Made by a program: the position numbers and the translations under genes. The notes under the pieces were generated by a model. That model ran no database searches, was not told the origin of the DNA, and was given only the letters and a program-made list of their open reading frames with translations. From contig JAQVEU010000016.1 in assembly GCA_028697565.1 (NCBI GenBank), positions 1 through 10,904 on the forward strand: 10,904 bases of DNA, in the 5' to 3' direction. Shown piece after piece: positions 1 through 6,075 of this stretch (position 1 is the first letter of the stretch; every line of letters begins with the position of its first letter). The DNA is from Candidatus Ratteibacteria bacterium. Its GTDB lineage: Bacteria; Ratteibacteria; UBA8468; B48-G9; JAFGKM01.

Positions 1-1
1 C

Positions 2-184
2 AATGGGAAGGGTAATGTAGTGGTCAGAAATACCAACAAAAATGGTTATGGGATAGTACTACCAAAACTGCCTTGTTCCGAAGGCACCTTGCTTAAACGG
101 ATTGACTACATAGATGAAGAATCCGCTTCAGAGATAATGGATATTGTGCTTAATACCCCTGTGTTTCCCCTATATGAATATTGA
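2..184 (+). CDS. C-terminal end of an unrecognised protein (5' truncated by window)
   Basis: The frame beginning at base 2 is open for 60 codons and ends at TGA 182-184; the other plus frames close early and the minus frames over this stretch contain stops. The peptide begins NGKGNVVVRNTNKNGYGIVL and ends in PVFPLYEY. It has a normal soluble-protein composition with an acidic stretch (IDEESASEI) and no membrane segment. I do not recognise the family. Its base composition resembles the metabolic genes on the right more than the A+T-rich defence genes that follow, so its end may mark the left edge of the acquired segment. What is seen is only the open frame; that it is a real gene end is inference. 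Confidence 0.5.
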   Translation, partial: NGKGNVVVRNTNKNGYGIVLPKLPCSEGTLLKRIDYIDEESASEIMDIVLNTPVFPLYEY

Positions 185-330
185 GTTTGAGATTTCTCCT
201 ATGAATTTATATGTATTGCCAGAAGAACCAATGTTTTTTGTCTTCTCTAAGTCCAGCCCATATTCTTTTGTTATGGACAATTTATTTTCTCCCTGTTTAG
301 CATTTTATTCCATCATTTTTCCTTTTCTTC
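170..330 (-). pseudogene. possible decayed minus-strand gene remnant
   Basis: Reading the minus strand leftwards to a TAG at 170-172 gives a coding-looking stretch containing ITKEYGLDLEKTKNIGSSGN, then YKFIGEISNSIFI. It is preceded in the same frame by MME, a TAA, then NAKQGENK. Just upstream, another minus frame reads HLEHLSEEKEK and stops at TGA beside a run of five A. One extra A there would join it to the MME frame. This pattern suggests a gene decayed by a nonsense change and a homopolymer slip. No family is recognised, and random A+T-rich sequence can imitate this. The plus-strand open frame over the same bases (144-365) looks like its shadow. Confidence 0.25.
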
Positions 331-332
331 TG

Positions 333-372
333 ACAAATGTTCTAAATGGGGGTATGTTTATATAACATTTGT
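333..372. repeat. 9-bp perfect inverted repeat, 22-nt spacer
   Basis: ACAAATGTT at 333-341 is exactly complementary to AACATTTGT at 364-372. It lies 33 bases beyond the stop codon of the AbiEii toxin gene. On the minus strand the RNA could form a 9-bp stem with a 22-nt loop, but no U-tract follows it in that direction. It is therefore a poor intrinsic terminator. It could be an operator, a processing site or an element end. Confidence 0.45.
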
Positions 373-404
373 AAAAATAAAAGAATTTACTTCAAGGTTA
401 TTGT

Positions 405-1127
405 TTATATATATCTGGATATTTCAAGCAGAAAAATTTCATTGAAATTACGAATAATTTTTTGCTGGTCTGAAGGTAGAAAATTTTTTAATTCCTTTTC
501 AACTGACAATTTTTCTTTTTTAAATTTACGCTTAATTTCTATCAAAAATTTTCTTTGTTCAACTAAAATAAGGTTTTTACGAAGAAGAAAATATACATCA
601 TAATAGTCCCTCGGTTTTGCTCTGCTTAAAGCTGCCAATAATTTTTCATTTATCAGGTCTATTTTCGGAAGTATTGTAATTGTATATGGTGGTAAAAAAT
701 CGCTTGCTATTAACACAGGTTCTCCTTTAACTTTTGTTTTCTTACGCAGAGAAACTTCTATGAGTATTCTGGGATAATAACCTGAAAATTCTACATCAAA
801 CACACTGATATATCCTCCTGATGTTTTTTTACTTTCTACTAAATTAGTAGTAATACCTATTTTAGAGATATTATCCATAACATTTATCAACAAATTTTCC
901 AGTTCAACAATTTTTATTTTAAAGCAAGAAAAATCAAGGTCTTCTGAAAAACGAGGACTCTGGAAAACAATTTTTAACGCAGTTCCTCCTTTGAAAAAAA
1001 CATTTTCTGACTTTTTCTCCTGATAAAAGAATGAAAGAAATAGATGCTGGACATATTCTCTGGCAACATTTATTTCTGTTGTTTTATACTGCAATGATAG
1101 TTTTTTTATTGTCTCTTTATTAAGCAT
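405..1127 (-). CDS. abiEii: AbiEii/AbiGii-family nucleotidyltransferase toxin
   Basis: A 240-residue protein with the DNA polymerase beta-type nucleotidyltransferase signature of AbiEii toxins. It shows KGGTALKIVF (residues 46-55) followed by SEDLDFS (61-67), giving the GG-T and D63-x-D65 metal site. The C-terminal half carries EKLLAALSRAKPRDYYDVYF (161-180), the K and RDxxD motifs typical of the family. Known family role: a cytoplasmic toxin of type IV toxin-antitoxin/abortive infection systems; some relatives modify tRNA ends, but the target of this one cannot be read from sequence. The start is ATG at 1127 with an AGGAG (minus strand, 1132-1136) lying inside the end of the antitoxin gene. 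The genes overlap by 8 bp, so translation is probably coupled with antitoxin made first. Length is normal, motifs are intact, and the stop is TAA. Confidence 0.9.
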   Translation of the reverse strand: MLNKETIKKLSLQYKTTEINVAREYVQHLFLSFFYQEKKSENVFFKGGTALKIVFQSPRFSEDLDFSCFKIKIVELENLLINVMDNISKIGITTNLVESKKTSGGYISVFDVEFSGYYPRILIEVSLRKKTKVKGEPVLIASDFLPPYTITILPKIDLINEKLLAALSRAKPRDYYDVYFLLRKNLILVEQRKFLIEIKRKFKKEKLSVEKELKNFLPSDQQKIIRNFNEIFLLEISRYI

Positions 1128-1719
1128 ATATCTCCTGTATTAACTTATTTAGTCCTTTATTATTAAACAATTCGGCATAATGAACTACCTTCTTTTTATC
1201 GACACAAGAAACATCTATCCTCTCATTAAATTCGTATATCTTTCTACTCACAAAATAAAGATAATCTACTAATGTTTTTTCTTTATCTGCAATAAGTATG
1301 GTTTTTCCTTCAATTTTTTCTGGCAGGTATCCTGTAAAAACACTTCTTTTTATTCTGTGATACTGAAATTCTTTATCCAGTATTTGGAACCTTGCTGTTG
1401 GGCGTGTTGTAACAGAAGTAATAACATAGACCATTTCAGGAATAATATGGTAATATGAAAGTGCAAAATCAAGTGAAATATAAGAAGGACGATAAAGAGT
1501 ATTTGCTATTTCCATTTCTGAAGGGATTTTACTACTTAATGCATATAGATTATTGCGTAATTTTAGAATTGCTCCTTTTTTAACATACCTTGTTAGGAAA
1601 AAACGAACAGATATTTCTGAAACTTCAAGTATTCGCTTTAAATCAACTGGTGAAAAAATCCTTATCCCTGACTCTCTTATCTTTTTTTCTGCTTCAATCC
1701 AATTTAATAATTTAGCCAT
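1120..1719 (-). CDS. abiEi: AbiEi-family antitoxin / transcriptional regulator
   Basis: A 199-residue protein, first gene of the pair. The N-terminal 60 residues form a winged-helix-like domain (FSPVDLKRILEVSEISVRFF, then LKLRNNLYAL as the wing). The rest is the AbiEi C-terminal antitoxin domain, with YISLDFALSYYHIIPE (80-95) and the conserved ADKEKTLVDYLYF (144-156). Family knowledge: AbiEi neutralises AbiEii without binding it stably (type IV) and represses its own promoter through the wing domain. There is no Shine-Dalgarno sequence before ATG 1719, but a strong promoter lies directly upstream (1730-1758), implying an almost leaderless message. The next in-frame Met is deep inside the protein, so this start is favoured. 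The gene runs divergently from the restriction-modification genes. Confidence 0.9.
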   Translation of the reverse strand: MAKLLNWIEAEKKIRESGIRIFSPVDLKRILEVSEISVRFFLTRYVKKGAILKLRNNLYALSSKIPSEMEIANTLYRPSYISLDFALSYYHIIPEMVYVITSVTTRPTARFQILDKEFQYHRIKRSVFTGYLPEKIEGKTILIADKEKTLVDYLYFVSRKIYEFNERIDVSCVDKKKVVHYAELFNNKGLNKLIQEIYA

Positions 1720-1729
1720 ATTGCTAAAT

Positions 1730-1758
1730 ATTTTAATCGTTATTATTCATCCTGTCAA
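1730..1758 (-). promoter_or_regulatory. sigma70-type promoter of abiEi-abiEii
   Basis: On the minus strand TTGACA (1753-1758, consensus -35) is followed after exactly 17 bases by TAAAAT (1730-1735, one mismatch to the consensus -10). The expected transcription start, near 1723, lies only about four bases before the ATG at 1719. The antitoxin message would then be leaderless or nearly so, which agrees with the missing ribosome-binding site. Autorepression by AbiEi here is expected from the family, but I see no convincing paired operator. Confidence 0.7.
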
Positions 1759-1901
1759 GTGTTTAGTTTGTTTGAAGGAAGGTGGTATTATTTCCCACAC
1801 ATTATTATAATAAAATTGCTCTTTCCCAACAATTCTATTATATTATCTATCTTTTTTCTTCTATCAATGGCAATTCCGCTCCCGTATCGGAAAACTATGA
1901 T

Positions 1902-1930
1902 TTGCCAGATTCTCTAAAAATCTGTAATAT
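1902..1930 (+). promoter_or_regulatory. sigma70-type promoter of the R-M genes, with internal inverted repeat
   Basis: TTGCCA (1902-1907) and TAATAT (1925-1930) are separated by 17 bases, predicting transcription from about 1937 and a leader of about 70 bases to the ATG at 2006. Between the boxes AGATT (1907-1911) and AATCT (1919-1923) form an inverted repeat spaced by 7 bases, which could be an operator. The start codon has a good ribosome site, AAGGTGG at 1995-2001. Confidence 0.55.
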
Positions 1931-2005
1931 ATAAGATAGGGCATCTGTGATGTCTATTATGTTAGCACAGGGATATAGAGTTCTCCAGATTATTAAGGTG
2001 GGAAT

Positions 2006-2353
2006 ATGAAGAAGGGATATAAAAAGACAAAGGAGCGGATTGTGAAGGTTTCTAATATAGCCAAGGAAAAGGTATCCCTATTAGAAGCATATAATACTAC
2101 TTCTGAGGAGAGAAGTACTACTGTTTATATAGGAGATGTTAATAAAATACTTCGTTTATTACCAGAAGGGATTGTTGATTGTATTATAACTTCACCACCT
2201 TATTGGAAACAACGAGATTATAATCATCCCCAACAAATTGGACAAGAAGACTCATTTGATGACTATATAAAACAACTTGTTGAGATTTTTAATGAAGCAA
2301 AGAGGGTATTAAAATCTACTGGAACTTTATTCTTGAATATAGGATATAAATAA
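2006..2353 (+). CDS. DNA methyltransferase, N-terminal part with catalytic SPPY motif
   Basis: This 115-residue part begins with a lysine-rich tail (MKKGYKKTKER). It continues through VYIGDVNKILRLLPEGIVDC (40-59), the usual lead-in of beta-class methyltransferases, into ITSPPYWKQRDY (61-72). The SPPY tetrapeptide contacts the target base and is most typical of N4-cytosine methylation. Helix SFDDYIKQLVEIFNEAKRVL (83-102) and strand GTLFLNIG (106-113) follow normally, then translation stops. Alone it lacks the SAM-binding half and should be inactive. The start is supported by AAGGTGG four bases upstream and a promoter at 1902-1930. Confidence 0.75.
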   Translation: MKKGYKKTKERIVKVSNIAKEKVSLLEAYNTTSEERSTTVYIGDVNKILRLLPEGIVDCIITSPPYWKQRDYNHPQQIGQEDSFDDYIKQLVEIFNEAKRVLKSTGTLFLNIGYK

Positions 2354-2455
2354 CATAATAAGGAATTATTACTTATCCCAGAATTATTAGCAGTTGAACT
2401 TCAAAAGAAGGGCTGGACACTTATCAATAAAATTATCTGGTTCAAGCCAAATGCT

Positions 2456-3613
2456 ATGCCTTCTTCCTTGGACAGCAGATTTTCAAATGTCTATGAACCT
2501 ATATTCTTGTTTATTAAAAAAGAAAGCAAATACAATTATTATTTATCATTGGATAGATTAAGGCTACCTGCTAATAACTTCGCAAATAATAAAAATCCTG
2601 AGGATATTATAGGATTTGAAGTAGAGGACTCTCTTTTTAAAAGCAGTAAAATTAAAGGGCAGGTTTTTAAAATTCTCAAAGATCCTGAGAACAATATATT
2701 TGTAGAGGTTATTTGGGAAAATGGAAAAAGGACTGTTGAAATTTTACAGAATTTTGATAAAGAGTCCCAGACACCTGTTGAATTGATTTGTCCTGGATGT
2801 GGAAAAGTTATTAAATATGATAGTGATATAAATAATCATAATAAATGCAAGGGATTTCCTATTCCTGTATTGCCTCCAAAACCGGATGTTAATATGTCTA
2901 CAGAACTAAAAACTTCAGTATTATTCCCTTACAACGACTACAGATTGATACGAACAGGTAAACATAATTATAAGGGTAAGTTCCAATTCAGCCCTGATAA
3001 TAGAGGTGCATCTCCTGGTGCAAGGAAATCTCTTTTTGGGGAATATCTGGTAAGGCAGAGACGATATAAAATTTTTCAGCCTATAATTGCTGAATATCTT
3101 GGGTTTTGGCGAAGGAGAAAAGGGGCTACTATAAAAGAAATAGATAATCTATTAGGTTATAAAGATACAGCAGGACACTGGTTTAGAAAGGACTTTGGTA
3201 GTTGGGGTAGAGGTGGTTCTATTCCTTTACCAGGTGATTGGTTTAAGTTAAAAGATATACTTAAATTTGATGATATATATGATAGATGGGTTACTGAAAC
3301 ACATTTAGTTCTTCAAACAGTAAAACCACATCCAAAAGGCAAAAATCCTGGTGATGTATGGAATATAAAACTTCAACCTTCCTCGGAGGCACATTTTGCA
3401 ACTTTTCCTGAAGAATTGGTGAGAAGGTGTATTGAAGCAGGTTGTCCTGATGGTGGGGTTGTTTTAGACCCATTTGCTGGTTCGGGAACAGTAGGTAAGG
3501 TTGCATGCGATTTGAAAAGGGATGCCATATTAATAGAACTGGTTCCTGAATATCTAACCATAATCAAAAAAAGGTGTCCGAATGTAAAGGAGATAATATA
3601 TGTTGTTGAGTGA
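2456..3613 (+). CDS. DNA methyltransferase, C-terminal part with zinc-ribbon-like insert and SAM motif
   Basis: From the first in-frame ATG after the TAA, 385 residues remain, starting MPSSLDSRFSNVYEPIFLFI, a conserved block of beta-class enzymes. A four-ligand cluster CPGC...HNKC (C112, C115, H128, C131) suggests a small zinc ribbon. Then comes a basic target-recognition-like region (SPGARKSLFGEYLVRQRR, later GYKDTAGHWFRKDFGSWGRG). The SAM-binding motif is DPFAGSGTVGK (338-348). The ATG at 2456 has no Shine-Dalgarno sequence, so separate translation looks poor. The coding end overlaps the endonuclease by 14 bp. It is either the rest of a broken gene or the second half of a split enzyme. The target site cannot be deduced. 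Confidence 0.75.
   Translation: MPSSLDSRFSNVYEPIFLFIKKESKYNYYLSLDRLRLPANNFANNKNPEDIIGFEVEDSLFKSSKIKGQVFKILKDPENNIFVEVIWENGKRTVEILQNFDKESQTPVELICPGCGKVIKYDSDINNHNKCKGFPIPVLPPKPDVNMSTELKTSVLFPYNDYRLIRTGKHNYKGKFQFSPDNRGASPGARKSLFGEYLVRQRRYKIFQPIIAEYLGFWRRRKGATIKEIDNLLGYKDTAGHWFRKDFGSWGRGGSIPLPGDWFKLKDILKFDDIYDRWVTETHLVLQTVKPHPKGKNPGDVWNIKLQPSSEAHFATFPEELVRRCIEAGCPDGGVVLDPFAGSGTVGKVACDLKRDAILIELVPEYLTIIKKRCPNVKEIIYVVE
3587..3592 (+). promoter_or_regulatory. strong ribosome-binding site of the endonuclease, inside the methyltransferase gene
   Basis: AAGGAG at 3587-3592 lies 7 bases before ATG 3600. It decides the nuclease start and allows translation independent of the interrupted upstream gene, provided the message is made. 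Confidence 0.7.
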
Positions 3614-4355
3614 TTTTGAACTTGAGAAAAGAGAAAGACAATACTATGAGGCAATTTTACTTTACCTGAAGCAGGGCTTGAAAACACTTATAGAAGGATT
3701 GAACTCACGAATAAGTATCAAAGAAGATTGGTATGATAATTTTATAAAAACAGCAAGGAGAGGATATAAAGCATCTGATTTAGATACTGGAGCGGAGAGG
3801 ATTTTCCATCATTTTTTTGCCTATTTTTTACGATTTCCTAATTCTTCTCCTATAGGCTCGGACCTGATGTTTGAACTTCCAGATGCGTTTATCCATATTG
3901 AGATTAAAACCGCTCTTTTAAGCAATCCATCAGATTATAAAGGGAAGATTAATATCGGTATCAATCAAACATCTTATGCAGTAAATAAGGTATTTATACC
4001 TAATCTACCGAAGTATTATCATCTTTCTTCAAGGATGGAGAAACCTTGTTTGACTTATATTATTCAAATAATTCATGAACACGCTCAACCAAATATTAAA
4101 GCATTAAAATTGGTAGGTATTCCTAATGGACAACTGTATCAATATTATGGCAAGGGTATTTTTCAAAGTGGAAAAGGAGGATATAACAAAGGAAAAGACT
4201 TTCGTTATAATTACAGTATTGAACCCTATTTTAAACTTTTGTCAAAGAGATATAACGAAAAGATATTTAGAGCTGAATTGGTATATCTTGCTCAAGGTAT
4301 TAATAGAAAAGATATTACTAATCTGTCAGACATTCCTGTCCATTTTCAATTTTGA
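3600..4355 (+). CDS. type II restriction endonuclease, PD-(D/E)XK fold (likely)
   Basis: A 251-residue protein directly downstream of, and overlapping by 14 bp, the methyltransferase. Its likely nuclease centre is FELPDAFIHIEIKTA (91-105): PD95, five residues, E101-x-K103, a clear PD-(D/E)XK signature preceded by GSDLM. An acidic helix residue (E66 in TGAERIFHHF) may complete the site. The C-terminal part is aromatic and basic (YGKGIFQSGKGGYNKGKD), suitable for DNA contact. The start ATG 3600 has AAGGAG at 3587-3592 with a 7-base gap, so it can be translated without the upstream half. I cannot name a prototype enzyme or a recognition site. The gene is intact, which is striking beside the broken methyltransferase. 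Position and motif, not recognised homology, carry the call. Confidence 0.75.
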   Translation: MLLSDFELEKRERQYYEAILLYLKQGLKTLIEGLNSRISIKEDWYDNFIKTARRGYKASDLDTGAERIFHHFFAYFLRFPNSSPIGSDLMFELPDAFIHIEIKTALLSNPSDYKGKINIGINQTSYAVNKVFIPNLPKYYHLSSRMEKPCLTYIIQIIHEHAQPNIKALKLVGIPNGQLYQYYGKGIFQSGKGGYNKGKDFRYNYSIEPYFKLLSKRYNEKIFRAELVYLAQGINRKDITNLSDIPVHFQF

Positions 4356-4386
4356 ATACAGATTAAAAAATTATGTGAGAAGATAA

Positions 4387-6075
4387 ATGGGGAAAAATAC
4401 AGAGATAGCAGATATTTTTGAACGGATTGCAGATGCCCTTGAGTTTAAGGGAGAAATGGTTTTTAAGGTTAGTGCCTATAGAAAGGCAGCGAGGATGTTA
4501 AGGGAGTATTCAGGGGACATCTCTTCCATACACCCATCTGAGATTGAAGGGATAGGCAAGGGTATGGCGGAAAAGATAGAGGAATACCTCAAGACAGGGA
4601 GGATAAAGAAATATGAGGAGGTAATAGCTGATATTCCAGAAGGACTTTTAGAACTCCTCAATATACCCAATATGGGCCCAAAGACCCTTCACCTTCTCCA
4701 TAAGGAGTTAGGGGTAAATAACCTTAAAGACCTTGAAAGGGTATTAGAAGAAGGGAAGGTTGCTGCACTTCCTGGTATGGGGGAGAAAAAAGAAGAAAAT
4801 ATTAAAAAGGGAGTTCTTTTGTATAAGGCAGGCAGGTCAAGGATACCACTTGCTACTGCACTGAAGGTTGTAAGAGAGGTTATCAGCCCTCTTTCTGATA
4901 TATCAGAAGAAATATCACCGGCTGGTTCTTTACGGAGGATGAAAGAGACCATTGGAGATATAGATATACTTGCAGCAGGGGAGAAAACACAAGAAATTGT
5001 TGATATATTTACCCGTCAGTCGTATGTTAGAGAGGTAATAGCAAAGGGAGATACAAAGGCATCTATAAGGACGATCTATAACAATCTGCAGGTGGACCTT
5101 AGGGTTGTTGAAAAGGACTGCTGGGGGGCTGCACTACTTTATTTTACCGGTTCTAAGGCACACAATATAAAGCTGAGAGGTATTGCAAAAGACAGGGGAC
5201 TTAAGATAAATGAGTATGGTGTCTTCAGGGGAACAAAGAGGATTGCAGGCAAGACAGAAGATGATGTCTACAGGACACTTGGAATAAAATTTATACCACC
5301 AGAACTGAGGGAAGACAAAGGTGAGATAGAGGCCGCAATGAAGGGTACATTACCAGTCCTCGTGGAGCAGAAAGATATAAAAGGTGACCTTCATATCCAT
5401 TCAAACTATTCTGATGGTATGGATGATATTGAAACAGTTACCCTTGCAGCAAAAAGAAGGGGTTATGAATATATAGGTATCTGCGACCACTCAAAGACGT
5501 CAAAGATAGCAGGTGGACTTGATGAAGAGGCACTTAAAAGAAGGAATGAGGAGATAGACAGTATTCAAGAGAAGATAAAGGGGATAAAAATTTTGAAAGG
5601 GATGGAGGTAGATATACTTTCTAATGGTTCTCTTGATTATTCTGATTCTATATTAGAACAACTTGATTTTGTTATAGTAGCGGTTCATCAGGGATTTTTC
5701 AAAAATGTTACAGAAAGAATAAAAGAGGCGATGAGGAATCCTTTTGTGGATATATTGGCACATCCCACAGGCAGGTTGCTCTCAGGCAGAGAGGGCTATA
5801 AGATGAACATTGAAGAGGTAATGGAGTATGCGGCAAAGATGGGGGTTGCCCTTGAAATAAATGCATCTTATGACCGTCTTGATATAAATGATGTGAATAT
5901 AATGAAGGCAAAGGGTTATGGCGCAATTTTTGTTATTGGTACAGATGCACATAGTACAGGAATGCTTGAAGATATGGAGTTAGGACTTGGAACTGCAAGA
6001 AGGGGATGGCTTGAAAAGAAAGATGTTTTGAATACTTACAGATGGCAGGATATTCCTTTTAGGAGAAGAAGATGA
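4387..6075 (+). CDS. polX: DNA polymerase X family / PHP-domain 3'-5' exonuclease PolX
   Basis: At 562 residues this matches the usual length of bacterial PolX. It has three helix-hairpin-helix segments (IEGIGKGMAEKI 53-64, IPNMGPKTL 93-101, LPGMGEKKEENI 128-139). The nucleotidyltransferase core has AGSLRRMKETIGDIDIL (179-195) with metal ligands D191 and D193 and the third Asp at D237. The C-terminal PHP domain carries the metal ligands in order: DLHIHSNYSDG (334-344), CDHSK (366-370), GMEVDI (405-410), VAVHQG (431-436), AHPTGR (458-463), TDAHS (519-523). All catalytic positions are present, so both gap-filling polymerase and exonuclease/AP-processing activity are expected in base-excision repair. 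The start is supported by the conserved N-terminus; the ribosome site is weak (AGAAG). It sits 31 bases after the endonuclease and overlaps the next gene by ATGA. Confidence 0.95.
   Translation: MGKNTEIADIFERIADALEFKGEMVFKVSAYRKAARMLREYSGDISSIHPSEIEGIGKGMAEKIEEYLKTGRIKKYEEVIADIPEGLLELLNIPNMGPKTLHLLHKELGVNNLKDLERVLEEGKVAALPGMGEKKEENIKKGVLLYKAGRSRIPLATALKVVREVISPLSDISEEISPAGSLRRMKETIGDIDILAAGEKTQEIVDIFTRQSYVREVIAKGDTKASIRTIYNNLQVDLRVVEKDCWGAALLYFTGSKAHNIKLRGIAKDRGLKINEYGVFRGTKRIAGKTEDDVYRTLGIKFIPPELREDKGEIEAAMKGTLPVLVEQKDIKGDLHIHSNYSDGMDDIETVTLAAKRRGYEYIGICDHSKTSKIAGGLDEEALKRRNEEIDSIQEKIKGIKILKGMEVDILSNGSLDYSDSILEQLDFVIVAVHQGFFKNVTERIKEAMRNPFVDILAHPTGRLLSGREGYKMNIEEVMEYAAKMGVALEINASYDRLDINDVNIMKAKGYGAIFVIGTDAHSTGMLEDMELGLGTARRGWLEKKDVLNTYRWQDIPFRRRR

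Larger units (their letters stand above)
1720..2005. promoter_or_regulatory. divergent intergenic region between abiE and the R-M genes
   Basis: These 286 bases hold the leftward abiE promoter and at least one rightward promoter for the methyltransferase. There is a perfect 12-bp palindrome TTATTATAATAA at 1802-1813, and a second weak promoter-like pair (TTGCTC 1816-1821, 17 bases, TATATT 1839-1844). No small controller-protein gene or tRNA was found in it. Confidence 0.5.
2006..3613 (+). pseudogene. beta-class site-specific DNA methyltransferase interrupted by an in-frame TAA
   Basis: Codons 1-115 and the frame from 2354 to 3613 lie in the same reading frame and together make one methyltransferase of about 535 residues, broken only by TAA at 2351-2353 (codon 116). 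Order of motifs is catalytic SPPY (63-66), then a long variable region, then the SAM-binding DPFAGSGT (488-495 in joined numbering). That is the beta arrangement of N4-cytosine and some N6-adenine enzymes. At the lesion the sequence reads NIGYK-stop-HNKELLLIP. Related enzymes as I recall them read like NIGDKY-xNKELLLIP, so both the Asp (now Tyr) and a Tyr (now TAA) look changed. TAA ends several neighbouring genes normally, so recoding is unlikely. The alternatives are a real nonsense mutation, a sequencing error, readthrough or a split enzyme. Confidence 0.8.

Noticed and set aside
144..365. Plus-strand open frame of 73 codons
   Set aside because: Composition is phenylalanine/leucine-rich shadow of a minus-strand coding-like stretch, no ribosome site, and it overlaps the end of the gene at 2-184.
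333..372. Intrinsic terminator of the abiE operon
   Set aside because: The stem has a 22-base loop and the minus strand after it lacks a T-run.
1850..2005. Small controller (C) protein gene for the R-M system
   Set aside because: No open frame of helix-turn-helix length with a start and ribosome site was found on either strand.
2351..2353. TAA as a reassigned sense codon rescuing the methyltransferase
   Set aside because: TAA ends the AbiEi, AbiEii and thymidylate-synthase-like genes at sensible lengths, while TGA and TAG end others; all three look like normal stops.
3291..3687. Minus-strand open frames opposite the methyltransferase and endonuclease
   Set aside because: They are shadows of motif-bearing plus-strand genes, lacking ribosome sites and recognisable domains; the same holds for the other antisense frames in polX, the dehydrogenases and E1 alpha.
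4356..4386. Terminator or promoter between the endonuclease and polX
   Set aside because: Thirty-one A+T-rich bases with no hairpin and no -35/-10 pair at acceptable spacing; read-through transcription or a promoter within the endonuclease gene is possible but not visible.
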